In this document: piece after piece, positions 46,112 through 57,462 of the stretch
Layout: every line of letters starts with the position of its first letter
How positions within the stretch are numbered: position 1 is the first letter of the stretch
From: Chlorokybus atmophyticus
Taxonomy: Eukaryota > Streptophyta > Chlorokybophyceae > Chlorokybales > Chlorokybaceae
DNA length: 64,000 bases
Assembly (NCBI GenBank): GCA_009103225.1
Contig: RHPI01003389.1
Location: 240,785-304,784 of the forward strand
Reading direction: 5' to 3'
The notes under the pieces: model-generated
Database searches by the model: none
What the model saw: only the letters and a program-made list of their open reading frames with translations
What the model was told of the DNA's origin: nothing
Program-made: the position numbers and the translations under genes

Positions 46112-47903
46112 ATGAGCTGCCCGGTTTCTCATAAGACAGTGGCGAATGGCCCACAAACCACGCCACAGGTATGTCACGGGCATACGCTCCGCTTTATGGC
46201 TGCGCTTTGAAATCAAGGTTCGGGCATCGGCTAAGGTCCTTTAAACAGATGGACCTGTAACGAGATTCATGGCCTTGCGCAGGAGCCAAACGACACGTTG
46301 GCGAAAGCGGCAGCAGCAGGATGTCCCTTTGCAGCCAAACAACTGGCGGACAGCAAAACAACCGAGCGTTTGGTCCCCGCGTCCGAGCCTTCCGTGCAGG
46401 CCGAGATGGCTTCATCTGGCGTTGCTCGCTGCCCGTTCGGTTACGACCAGTTGAAAGGACCAGCTATTGGACCGATGAGTTGTGTGGTACGTTGATCGTG
46501 CTTGCGTGGACTTCCCTTCACTTCATGCTATTGCGTGCTGTGTGTGCTAGTTTGTCATGCGCCAGTGTGTGGCAGATCTGCAAGGCGATGCTGTTTGATG
46601 CAGTGAGGATCAAGGCTTGCCAGCACATCTACTGCCGAGCGTGTATAGAGCCAGCGAACCTCTGCCCAATCTGTGCTGTCGACATCGACAGCCTTGAGCC
46701 GGATGCAGACATGAACAACCTTGTCGATGAGTTTGTAGCTGGCCATGCACGCGCGGTGCGCTTAGCTTCTGACAGCGCGGCAAGCACCAGCCAAAAGGCT
46801 GAGTGGCCACAAACACAGATGGCGCGCGTGTCGGTGCTCATGCAGGATGCCATGAAGGTCTGTGACAGTCGAATAAAGCATGCATTGTGTGGCTGTGCTT
46901 GTTGTCCAGTTTGTGCTTGAACTGAGCTATGCATTTCCCGCCAGGCATACTCGGGACGCAACCTACCAGCAGCACTTCAGCGGTTATCCTTGTGCAAAGA
47001 CGACCTTACCATGATCTTGCGCGAACAGCCTTCCTCTGATGTCGTTGAGCGACTGGGTGCTGTAATCGGCACCATGGGAGATGTTTGCAGGTTGATGAAC
47101 GATCTGGACAGCGCACGCAAGTTGTACGAAGAAAGCATACACATTGTGCGAGAGCTTAATCGCGAGGAGAGAGAGGTAATCAAGGGTTGGTGCATTGGTA
47201 CCTTAGTCCATTCTGACTGAGGTTTTGATATATTGCATTGGTGCACAGGTCAGTCAAGTTCAGTGCGTCACCATCAACAAGCTTGGCGACTTGGAGTATG
47301 GAGCTGATAACTTGGAGGGTGCCCGCAGGTGTGCTTGGCTGCAGTTCAGCGTGTGTGATGAGATGTAACATCACAGAGCTGCTGTACATTGTGAACATCG
47401 TGTGCATAGTGATATGGTCCTGTTGGTTGTGATTGCTGTTGTTGGGATGGTGGATTAGGTGGTATCTGGAGGCGTTGGAGATTCGTTCTGCGCAGCATGC
47501 CAAATGGCGGGATGCCATGTCTGCCGTCGACCTGGCGGTCTCCTTGGCAAAGGTTGCAGATATTGAAGCCAGTGCAGGCCATGAAGCTGATGCGCGACCC
47601 CGATTTGAGGAAGCCTTAGGGGTGGTTGAGTCAATACCTGAAGCCGATACCGACAGTCAACTCCAGCGCGTGGCACATGCACGGGTAAATATCGATTTGT
47701 ATGCTGTGTTGTCTTTTACAACAAGTGCATTCGGTTTGCGTATGTGTATGGAGAGCTGCATCTTTACGTGTGCCCTGCGCAAATCTCCATGGCTGTTAAG
47801 ATATGCTCTGATAAATTGCGCAGCTGACAGTGTGTGTATGGTTTTGCAGAAGGCACAGGTGGTGCAGTTTATCAAGGACAGGTTAAGGAACTCGACAACT
47901 TGA
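46112..47903 (+). CDS. NCA1: NCA1-like catalase chaperone (RING plus TPR)
   Basis: Seven exons: 46112-46168, 46283-46486, 46576-46857, 46945-47175, 47249-47328, 47459-47684 and 47850-47903; 377 residues. Known: Arabidopsis NCA1 binds catalase and is needed for its folding and activity. The N-terminus has the Cys-Pro motifs of NCA1 (MSCPVSHK, AAAAGCPFAAKQ, ARCPFGYD). The RING is complete: C86, C89, C102, H104, C107, C110, C117, C120, with only six residues between the last two Cys pairs. It is followed by VDIDSLEPDADMNNLVDEFV and TPR-like helices (LYEESIHIVREL; WYLEALEIRSAQ; SLAKVADIEAS). An intron splits the first Cys pair of the RING (C86/C89). The length matches plant NCA1. The order of parts and the linkers make orthology very likely. 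Confidence 0.92.
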
Positions 47904-48109
47904 AGTTGGCAATCGCCTTGCACCGGCTATGCAGTCAGGCCTGGTGCGATTACTAGCCCTGTGTGATATCCATGTTGACTTTCATACAACTGAAGGAGTG
48001 CTCCCTCAATAGAGCTGGGTGCTGCGTGTTGCATGATTGCTTCACAGAGACGGTTCCCCAAGCTCGTGAACACTGTGGTCCATTGATGACAAACTGGCAC
48101 GTAGCCGTA

Positions 48110-48154
48110 CATGATGTAGGTGCACATGATGTAGGTGTCCATGATGTAGGTGCC
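48110..48154. repeat. 15-bp tandem repeat, three copies
   Basis: Units at 48110-48124, 48125-48139 and 48140-48154 differ at only two positions. Confidence 0.95.
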
Positions 48155-48258
48155 ACACTGGCGTTCATCAATCATATCAAATCAATAATACGCATTCACC
48201 CATTGATGCTACCCGAGGTGTTGTCTGTCAAAGTGGTATTTGTAGTAGCTGAGGATGA

Positions 48259-48293
48259 GAGGGAGGGAGGGAGGGAGGGAGGGAGGGAGGGAG
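48259..48293 (+). repeat. (GGGA)n microsatellite, G-quadruplex-capable
   Basis: At least eight runs of three G separated by single A lie on the plus strand, the pattern that folds into a G-quadruplex. It is about 370 bp beyond the NCA1 stop. Confidence 0.9.
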
Positions 48294-49159
48294 AGACAGA
48301 GAGGCCATGAAGTCTGCATGCAATCTGCATTGTGACAGCAAGTAGACGTCCACCGTTCCCCCCTCCAAAGTAGCCCTCCATTGCTCCCATCCTCAAACGC
48401 CACATGCTCATTGTGGTCGTAGTTGTTAATGTCATACCCACAATTGTCACAATCACTCCTTTTTATGCTCTCCTCTCCTGCAGGTACAGCATGCCGCTGC
48501 CCTGCCTGCCTTGCACTTGCACGCACATAGGCACCAGCCCCCCGTAGCCGGAGTTAGCCTAGCTGAGCTGAACTGGTTAAAGTGTGTGTATACAGGTTCA
48601 AGACACTATTCGACACATGGCATTGATGACTTCGACACGTTCACCATGTACAACATTCACATGCATTGACACATGGTCTGAGAGGTCATTGTTGACTTGT
48701 CCTGATTCTCGTTCATTACTGTACAAAGTGTGCAATGCCGTGCATGTGTGCTGCTTGTATGGCCTTTTATTTTGCCCTATGCTCAACACACGCAGTTGCA
48801 AACAAACATGTCGACAACCTCTCTAGTAACAGCACCACCGCCGTTGTTGCTACCGCTGATGCCAATCAGGTGCCTAACAGAAAATTGACACTAGGGGAGC
48901 GCTAACAATACCAGCAGCAATAGAGGGACATGTAAAGAGTTTTGGGTGATGCCGCACACATCTAACGCTGCAATGATATTGCAATAGCGTGCATATGACT
49001 TCACATATTCGTGACTGCTCTCTTACCACTATAACACCCTCACGGCGCTAGTGATTGTCTGCTTCCGGCCAGAAGATAGCGCTACCTCACATGCGTAACT
49101 GCCTTTATATTGCATAGAGAATACTCACTTACCAATTGCAACTCAACTAGTCGGTCAAA

Positions 49160-50150
49160 TTATGACTCTGGAGGGAGTGCTGTAGTGGGCGGCCTTGTAT
49201 CCTTCAGTGCCACGTTTGAAGGCGTGTCCAATATGGACTCCCCTGCAAACAAGCCACAAACGTGAATACTGCTTGTAACACCTTGACCTCAACTTGCAAA
49301 GACAGGACAACAATGTTCAAAGTGTTATCAACGCAAGTTCTGCCGGCGTGCTGCGCGACAAGCAAATGCCACACAGCATGAATCAACGAGGGTGCATGCA
49401 AAAACGATCAAACTGACCTGCTGGCTTCTGTCTGTCCAGTTCCCGCCTTTGCTTCAGAATCTCCGGCCTGGGAATGACCTCGCCGGACGCATTTGCACCT
49501 CGAGTGAACCGCACCTTCGTGCCATCATCCAAGAACTTGTAGCCAACGCGAACCGGCGAGCTGCAGGCCAACTTGGTTACTGCAGAGATACCAGCAGCAC
49601 TGTACATGCTAGTGCTGTACAATACCTATTTCACTGTATAATGACTGTATCTACCCAAACAGCGTAGATGACGTTTCAAGGCAGTATAATAACTACTGCT
49701 GCTGCAGTCAACAACAAGGCAAACTTTCCTCAACCTTGCCTCGCCTTTATTAATATGATTCTCTGTTGAGCTTCAAAAAAACAAAAAAAAAACAAGGCAA
49801 AAAGTATGAACTTCTTGTTTGTGTCGTATTAGTCTTCACACCATGTATGTTGTTGAGTGGTACATCAACTCAATGCAGCTTGACGTTGACACGATCGTTG
49901 CTCGCTTACTTTGTGACAGGGTCAAGGAGCTGAACGTTGGAGTAATGCACTCCCTTCTCAACCGACACCGTCGTGCTGTTGCCGTCAGCTGTGCGAACGT
50001 ACCTCCGCACCTGTTATGTCAAGACGCAAGTCACGACAATCAAACGCAATCACAACGTGCGGGGCCTTTGGTTACACGGCATTTGGCACATTAAGTCGGA
50101 TGAACGATGTGTGCAGCTAGTCAGATGTGGAACTCACACTTTGCTCACAG

Positions 50151-50181
<31 letters not shown>

Positions 50182-50587
50182 AACCTGCCTTAACGTGAGC
50201 AAATGCATACGCACGGACATACACGTACATCTCAAGACACGCATACCTACGCGCACGTACATATATGCATACGCGTACATGTGCCCATTCACATGCGTGC
50301 AAGTTCACTTGCTGACACATGTGTGTTGTGGTATTACAACACACATGTGTGTGTGCGTGTTTGCTACTTGGTGTATAGTTCACGTGTACACGCAACCCAA
50401 AACGCACCAGGTTGCGGCCCTCAACGACGACCTTATTCTCCGACCGCTTGACCTCCCTGACGACCCCCGTGAGTCCCTTGTCCTTGCCGGCGTTGATGTA
50501 CACCTTGTCGCCCCGAAGCACCTTCCAGTGCTTGATCAATTCCGCAGCCACCTTCTTCGCCTTGCTGCCCGCGACCTTGCTCGCCAT
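49160..50587 (-). CDS. Ribosomal protein L24 of an organelle (probably mitochondrial)
   Basis: Four exons: 50408-50587, 49910-50010, 49418-49560 and 49160-49242; 168 residues. KHWKVLRGDKVYINAGKDKG is the KOW motif of bacterial-type L24, followed by KRSENKVVVEGRNL. Exon 2 holds GVHYSNVQLLDPVT and exon 3 VGYKFLDDGTKVRF and IPRPEILKQRR, features shared with plant mitochondrial L24 and with MRPL24. L24 starts assembly of the large subunit. No clear presequence precedes the KOW domain (MASKVAGSKAKKVAAE is basic and helical), as in plant mitochondrial L24. Its start codon shares CATG with a plus-strand ATG. A telomere-like CTAACCCTAA (50772-50763) lies upstream on its strand. The family is sure; the compartment is inferred. 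Confidence 0.9.
50151..50179. repeat. (AC)n microsatellite in L24 intron 1
   Basis: Fourteen AC units, part of a TG/CA-rich intron that also carries the hairpin at 50315-50350. Confidence 0.95.
50315..50350. repeat. Perfect 15-bp intronic hairpin in L24 intron 1
   Basis: ACACATGTGTGTTGT (50315-50329), loop GGTATT, then the exact complement (50336-50350). It lies 58 nt from the 5' splice site of the intron. Confidence 0.95.
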
Positions 50588-50896
50588 GCAGAAAAACAAG
50601 GGTGTAGCCCCGCCGCCCCCGGGCGACGATGCGCGCAGAGCGCCTGCCGCCGCCGCCTACGCCTACGCCTGCGCCGCCGTCTCCACAGAGGGTTTGTCGT
50701 GGGTGTGGTTGGCAGTGTTGACGCTATCGCCTTGCTTGTTGGCGGCGGCGGCAGTGGCTGTGTTAGGGTTAGCGTTGAGGTGTAAGGTGCTGCTGCTGCT
50801 GGACTTTGCAGCAATGCGTTGCTGCCAGTTGAGCTTAAGATCAAGCCTTGGCTTGTGGTGAAGCCTGCAGAGAAGCCCGAAGCAGACGCAGCCTGA
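50586..50896 (+). CDS. Possible small two-exon gene, 65 residues, unknown
   Basis: ATG at 50586 opens a frame that can be spliced from 50586-50698 (donor gtgggt) to 50812-50896 (acceptor ctttgcag), giving MQKNKGVAPPPP ... ALLPVELKIKPWLVVKPAEK ... ADAA. The C-terminal part looks like real coding sequence (amphipathic, Lys/Pro/Glu-rich, clean stop). Against it: the ATG overlaps the L24 start on the other strand and the N-terminal half is low-complexity. An alternative is an unseen upstream exon joining 50812-50896. I do not recognise a family. Confidence 0.3.
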
Positions 50897-51267
50897 TAGC
50901 AAGTATGCATGCTCTCACAGTGTGTCTGTTGCGTTTTGTGTGCATGATCACAACTTGACAATCAGTGTTGTATATGTTGCCAGTGCTATAAACGGGAACG
51001 GAGCGACTGATGTTTATCGGTCGGTGACAAGCAAAGGCTTGCCATGCTTCGATGAAACGAAAGCTGTGTCACAGGAAACAATGCAGGCGTGAAGCGCAAT
51101 GCCCACTCTGCTGATGACATCGAAACCCTAAGCTTGTGTGGGGGTGAGTTGAATCGCCAGGCAGCAATGACAGTAGCAGATACCCACAACAAGATGGCTA
51201 TTGCAGTCCAGCAAGCCAACCAACGCCTAATAAAACGCACTCGTGTGATGCTAGATTGAATGCTTGC
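50897..51267 (+). promoter_or_regulatory. Upstream region of the J-domain gene with telobox
   Basis: AAACCCTAA (51123-51131) is an exact telobox about 140 bp upstream of the proposed start. No TATA box is evident. Confidence 0.5.
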
Positions 51268-54200
51268 ATGCAGATGTGGTGGCTGTCGCTGTTGCCGCGC
51301 AACCCTCGCGTGTCTGGTCGCGTTGTTGCACGATGGACACGCGCATTCGCTTCCGCGCCGAGGTCTCCCGTCGCTGTCCCCTTTGCTTTGAGCGCCGACG
51401 ATGCCCTTCGAGCCATGCAAAGATGGCAGGTATGCTGCGAGTGATTGTGCTCATGCGCATAGGCAAATGCTTATGAGCACACTTATGCATTCGAGTGCGT
51501 GTGTGCGCATGCGCAAACGCACACCCACACACCCACACTGTGTTCGCGCATGCACATCAACACATGTGTGTGCACATGCTTGGCGCGCACGTCGGCACAA
51601 ACATGCACGAACACATGCACCTGATGTGGTGCAGGAGTCCAGGTTGCTGGCGCCAGCAGGCATGTGGCAGCAAGCCGGGCGTGTGAAGGTGCGCGCGGCA
51701 TACCAGCCATTCTGGGCGTTTGACGCAACAGGTGAGTAGTTGTGTTGTGCTGTGCTCTATGAACATTGATTTGTTGGACCTTTTGCAATGACGTTGTTGG
51801 CGCTTTTGTTGTTGCTGCGCAGTACAGTCGCAATTCACCGGCGATGTTGGGTTCGACTATTGGACGACAAGAGGCTCTGGCAAAGACCGACAACAGGTAG
51901 GAGTCGCTCTCTCTTTTACACATGCGCACACTCACACACGCACACACTTACACACGCGCATGTGCGCATGCGCATGCACGCACCTTCACCAGTGCATGCG
52001 TGTCAGCACACATCTAAGCTTTCTTGTTTTATATTGTACTGTATGATGTAGAGTTGTGGCTGTAAGGTACTGTAGCAAGTGCACGTTTCCTGTCTCCTGT
52101 CCATGTGTCTATGCACACATACTGCCAGCGCGCACAAGCCATGCTACCACCTATCATCGTGTGTTTCAGGTGCTGGAGACAACGTGGCGACGCCTAACAT
52201 TTTGGCACGATCGCGTGGCCTCATACTCAGCGCACGATCCGCGCATGCAGGTGAGTGTCTTGGATGCATGTTGGGTGGGTACATGCATTGTATCTTATGT
52301 TGGTAAGTAATGCAAGTGTCCTTTGTTGCAGGCATATGCTTCCTACCGCTACCCGCGTGCGTACATTGAGAAGGCTCTCAGTGGACTGGACATTGAGCTG
52401 GCTAGGCCCTTGACGTCCGAAATGCTGCGGGTGCACATCTCACACAATCACAGTTAGGATCTGAACTATACAACTACAACCTACTAAGTAAAGTCCTCAA
52501 ACAACATCCATTCGATCGTTTCATGTTTCGTGTCCCATTGCACATCGCACAGTACACACATGGCATCATCTGTGCTGTCATGCAACGACACACTCGGGGC
52601 TTACACCCCTTTTTTGAACTTGCAAGGTCTTTGAAGAGTCATATAATCCGGAAGCTACACCCCAATCCCAACCTCAACCTTGTGTGGTTGCAACCGTACG
52701 CAGGTACCTGGCGTTGATGTGGTTGAGATGGAGTCGTTCACGGTGCGACGGGACCTCGCGTGGGGCATGGCGCTACGCCGGCTTCGGTCCGCTGAAACGC
52801 GCGCAGCGGAGCAAGTCCTCAAACAAACGTATCACGCGGACAGGGTGAGACTGTCATTCACACGCCGTTGATGGTTTGTCAAGCATCATGTTGTGATGTT
52901 GATATTGTTGTTTTTTGTTTGCAGGTGCGTAATCTGCAGATACACATAGCTCTGGCGGCTCCAGGTTTCCGCCCCGTGCCGGTCTACATGCCGTCTTTCG
53001 TCCTTGAGTACTCGTATCTCGGCAGCGACTTTGTGGCCATCGTCAATGGCGTGGACGGCCGTGTCGGCGGTGAAAGCCACTACTCCCCTTCCAAGGTGAG
53101 ACCCCCCAACCATGCATAGGTACTCATGTTGCACATGATACGATACTACCAACAACAGCGACAATGGTAATAGCAACAACCTTGACAACAACAACAACAA
53201 CTACTGCAACAACTCTAGCGGCAGCGACAACGACGACATCATCAGCAGCAGCACCACCACCAATAACAACAACACCACCAACACCAACACCAACACCAAC
53301 ACCAACACCAACACCACCTTACAGGTTGGTCTTGGGGCTGGTTTTGCCATCGCAGCGGTGGGCGCGTTAGATCGTTTGTTCGGCGCGGGTCATCTGGCGC
53401 GCGACATCCTCCAGCACTGGACGTCGATGCTGTTCCTGCCGTCCCTTCTCGCGGCGCTCGCGGCGTACGCGTTCCCGCGCGTCGTCGGGTACGTGCGCTC
53501 GCTGCAGCAGGCGTGGGAACAGGCGGAGTTCGGGGGGTCGGAGTTTGAAGCGCAGGCGGATGCATACACAAGGTGCGAATGTGACTAGTTGCGATCTCAG
53601 AGATATGTGTGTGCGCGCGCGCGCGCGCGTGCGTGTATGTGCGAGCGTATGTGAATGCATGCATTGGTTTGCACGCATGTGTATCTTGTCTTGTGTGTTC
53701 AGCCATGAGGTCCTCCACCTGCTTGACTGTTTGTTGTGCATGTGACAACTGCTTCATTGCACTCGTGCAGACAGTATGATGACTGGCGGGAGCGGCATCA
53801 GCGCTTTGAGGAGCAGCGGCAACAGCAGCAGCAGCAGCAGTATCAGCACCAGTACAGGCGAGTGCAGCGCTTGGACTCTGCTTGAGTGTGCAACAACGTG
53901 ACTGAAGTGGCCACTGATGGATTGTTCATATTGTTGTGCGCTGCAGGAGTTATGCCGGAAGGATGAAACAAACAAGCGATCCAGAAGGATACTACAAGGT
54001 AAAGCTTACTACCTTACAATGCTGTAGTTATGATTCGCTAATGCATTGTTCACTGTCCATGCAACACAAAATACCGCGTCCGAGTTGAATCCACATCATT
54101 CTTTTGTGTGCAATAGCTGCTTGGTCTCAAAACCGACGCTACCGAGGACGAAGTCAAAGCCGCATTTAGACGTGAGGCCTTGAGGTGGCACCCCGACAGG

Positions 54201-54408
54201 CAATCCTCAGACAAGGACAAGGCCGTGGCGGAAGAGAAGTTCAAGGCGATCTCGCGCGCTTACCAGGTGGCCTTGCCGCTCATGTTCTTCACGCAACACC
54301 GGCTTCATCACACAACAGTGTTGCTGAGGTTATTTTGCCAATTTGCAATGCATACAGGTGCTACGGAGTCCTCAAAAGCGAGCCGAGTACGATGCTTCGT
54401 TCAAATGA
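51268..54408 (+). CDS. Membrane-associated protein with C-terminal J domain
   Basis: Twelve exons: 51268-51429, 51635-51731, 51823-51896, 52170-52250, 52332-52430, 52704-52844, 52925-53095, 53325-53572, 53771-53857, 53947-53998, 54117-54266 and 54358-54408; 470 residues. The first exon is Arg/Ser/Ala-rich without acidic residues until LSADDALRAMQRWQ, as in an organellar presequence. RVKVRAAYQPFWAFDA ... TGDVGFDYW resembles the 'PYW-fD' segment of zinc-ribbon membrane proteins. Hydrophobic segments lie at about 276-290 and 308-325. A Gln-rich stretch precedes the J domain (about 399-468: GYYKLLGLKTDA, HPD at 429-431, AISRAYQVLRSPQKRAEYD). J domains stimulate Hsp70. I infer a J protein recruiting Hsp70 to an organelle membrane. 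Intron 9 is GC-AG (CAG|gcgagt), required by frame. Exact family not recognised. Confidence 0.8.
53164..53323 (+). repeat. (CAA)n and (CAACAC)n repeats ending at a 3' splice site
   Basis: Most of intron 7 of the J-domain gene is CAA- and CAACAC-type repeat, running to CACCTTACAG at the acceptor (exon from 53325). The usual pyrimidine tract is almost absent. Confidence 0.85.
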
Positions 54409-55411
54409 ATATCGGCGCCATGAAGATTGCTCAGCGTGATCAGCCAGAGGACACAAGCCAGTGCAATGAGCTGAAGCAGCAGTCGCAACAGGGCTGGGTT
54501 GCGCAATGCACTGGTTGGCAGGAAACAGCACAAGTCTGCAAGCTGGCGTCCTCTGTTGTGTTGCTACTTTGGCAAACTCAGCAGGTGTCACTGCTGTGGC
54601 TGGCTTTCCACAATGAAGATATTGTTGCACACAGATCTCGCAACAGCATTCCAATCAAGAGAACAATGAAAGATGGCACTTTTGATCTAATAGCTGCTGG
54701 TTGGGCGGCGTATGCACTCATTGCAGTTTTGATACACCAGTTGCAGGCCAGCTACTCCGCCAGGTCGTTGCAGAACACTCAACCAGTTACACGCACCCTT
54801 GGTGGCTGCAAGCGTGCTCAGTTTGCTGCGCAGACAGCACAAGAGTCTAATGTGGTTTTGTGTCTGGCTACCCAATGGCTGCACAAGCACATCCAAGATA
54901 AACTACGACTTGTGCATATGCAATGCATAACCATGCTTGCAAACTTGCACATGCTCGCCACACTACCATCAGCAACCAACACAAGGCACGTTAGGTATGG
55001 AGGCATAGACGGCAGCGACATGGATGACTACGAATGCACGGCAACGTAGACGACAACAACAGCATGCAGGATTGGCCCAAACCCCAGCTTGCTACAAGAC
55101 GAACCTTCAATACAGGACTCCAACTCGCACACCCGCACTCACCTGAGTGGACACCGCCATGCAGCCACGAGTGCATGCCGTAGTGTCCAAGTGCAATGTG
55201 GAGTGCTTTATTAGTCTCTAAGTGGCAACGCTTACATTGAATGCGCATGCACTTGAGACCACAACTTGAAGGCCAAGCGAGCTGCTGGTGTCCACCGTTT
55301 TCACAAGAACAGTTGGTGCTGTGCTTACGAGCTTGAAAACACAGCACCGCTTGTTTGCAAGAAGCCTGTCACCTAACAACATATGTACACGCATATCTGA
55401 GGCTAGTTTGG
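54409..55411. other. Convergent intergenic region, no gene recognised
   Basis: This is the 3' flank of the J-domain gene and of ISY1. A long plus frame (to 55049) reads through the J-domain exon and its last intron; it has no domain and is chance. Confidence 0.65.
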
Positions 55412-57462
55412 TCATCTCTTGATGTTCAGCATGTCTTTGGCCTCTTGCTGCTCGGCTATAACCTCATCGCTCGCATATTTACTTAGCAGCTCCTGGAAAA
55501 CGAGATGCACATATCAGCAACCGCACAACAATAGCGTGTCACGCAACACGCAACAGCAAGGACCAACACCAGTCTCCTTGCCTTCTTCTTCTTCTCCATA
55601 ACCATTTGCTCAATGTCCTTTTGGTCTGGAAGCGGCACGTGCGCGACAAAGGCTCGCCTGGCGGGCGCTTCCTCAACTTCCGACACGAGACCTGGAGTTG
55701 TGGCGTCCTCGTCCATAAACTCCACCAGGCTCTCAACGGCTGACGGCTCCACATTAACCACCTGAGAGACGTGCGCATTATGGCATAAGGGACAAAACGA
55801 TATGCACAATACGAAACATGAAGCAGCAATGTGTGCATTGAAGCAGCACACTTACATCTCCACTGGTGACGTGCTGCTTGGCTTGAGCTCGTTCACGCTG
55901 CTCCTCTTCCCATCTGGCAACGGCTTGGGCTATCAGTTTCTTCTCCGCATCAACCTCCACCTTGACCAAAACACCATCCTCTTCATCTCTGGAGGAGGCA
56001 TAGTTCACAGCAAAGTTAACTGTATCCATCACGGACTGAAGGCTTATAATGCTGTATGACAAGAACACAACAAACGGCGAACCTACCTGAAGCCGTAGTA
56101 ATCTGCATCAATGCTCTTGAACATGTCATAACGCGTGCGCCTCTGCTTCTTTTCCGGCGGTTTGTGAAACAGCTCTCGCACGCCCGGCAAGTTCTTCGCG
56201 GCCCCAAAGTACCTATCAAGAAGCATATTGAGAACATGACAGCTGCACGCACTTTTACTCAAGTGCACATACCAATAACATAGCAGACACACATTGTTCA
56301 ACTTAAAGCTGGATTGGGACACTCAACATAACGCCGATGTAACATATCAACCGCATACCAAACACACTAAGTTCAACCTGTAACCGGGGCCCCTTCCCGA
56401 TACTTCGTATTGGTTGCCATCCACATCTTCAATAATCTTCGGTCCTCGTCGCGAGTAATCGGGGCCCCCGAGCTCCACTATACGGCGCTCCCAGTGACCC
56501 TTCTCTCGAATCAGCTTGTTGATCTCATCATTTAGATCCCGCAACCGTCCCTCACCCAGCCCGGCATTCTGAATCTCCGTCACCTTCTTGCCGATCTCGC
56601 GCAGAATCTGCGCATGTTGCTGGTTGATGCGGTGCTCAATGGGACCTTAGTTACAACTAGACGCAGCTTTTGTACCACCAACATGCACATGTGCGCGTGC
56701 AAGTGTTTACCAACATAATGGGCGGTGTGAGACGCACATGTTGCCACATGCCAAAGAAATGGGCAACACGTGCGTCACACAACACGTTATGTTGGTGCAC
56801 ATATTTCGACTAACCTAAGCAGCTAAGCAACACAACAACTGCAACAGCGTTATTGTCTCATGTTGTTGCATGTGTGCACAAACACATGTGTAAACACAGC
56901 AGCATGCTGACAATTCCTGACACTGCAACAGCTTGCATGACAAAGCAGCAGTTGCAAGGGTTTGCACAAGCACTGCACGTGACCCCGTTCAATGTCACAA
57001 TACAATAAACAATAATGTGCACGATTATTGATCATAAAGTATAGCTTAGTACTTCAGAGACACGACCACCATGTCCTTGAGTTCACGGCAAGCTGAAACA
57101 GGACTTGCTCATCCAACCAAACGCCACTGCATAACGGATTGCTCATGCAAAAACACACTTTGTGCAAACAAGCAACTTCAATTCCATCGTGTTGTTGGCA
57201 TGGTACGCGCATGTAAGAAGAAATGCAATCTTTGACAGACAGTAGAGGATACATGTGTTATCAGACAATAGAACATGCAGAGCAGTGAAACACACGGTGT
57301 TGTAACAACACTCACTTGTTGTCTCCATTTGTCCGCATCATTGAGGTCTCTGCACAGGGATGCCAGGTACGGTCTCTTCATCTTGGGCTTCTGGGCGTCA
57401 TCCTTTTTCATCTGCAGGAAACGGTTGAGCATGGAATTCGCCTTCTCTTCATTGCGAGCCAT
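55412..57462 (-). CDS. ISY1: Pre-mRNA-splicing factor ISY1
   Basis: Six exons: 57316-57462, 56378-56607, 56087-56212, 55856-55988, 55582-55761 and 55412-55492; 298 residues. ISY1 is a component of the catalytic spliceosome (NineTeen-related). The N-terminus [15 protein letters not shown] is nearly invariant in the family; [39 protein letters not shown] and [15 protein letters not shown] follow. The C-terminal half has the typical [16 protein letters not shown] and a charged tail ending ELLSKYAS. Intron 5 most likely uses a GC donor (AAG|gcaagg), since homologues join KKK directly to ELL; a GT donor 15 nt downstream would also keep the frame and add five residues. Divergent from the FKBP gene. 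Identity is certain. Confidence 0.95.
56710..56795 (-). repeat. Long imperfect hairpin in ISY1 intron 1
   Basis: CCAACATAA (56710-56718) through GACGCACATGTTGCC (to 56745) pairs with GGGCAACACGTGCGTC... to GTTATGTTGG (56795), about 30 pairs with a few bulges around a short loop. Shape and size resemble a pre-miRNA or a small MITE. Confidence 0.75.

Larger units (their letters stand above)
47904..49159. other. Convergent intergenic region with short repeats
   Basis: This is the 3' flank of NCA1 and of the L24 gene. It contains a 15-bp unit (ACATGATGTAGGTGC) repeated three times at 48110-48154 and a (GGGA)n run at 48259-48293. No gene is seen. Confidence 0.65.

Noticed and set aside
48110-48154. 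CRISPR-like array
   Set aside because: The units abut directly with no spacers, only three copies exist, and the genome is eukaryotic.
54180-55049. 289-residue plus-strand frame starting in the J domain
   Set aside because: It starts inside a J-domain exon in another frame, crosses the last intron and stop, and lacks any motif.
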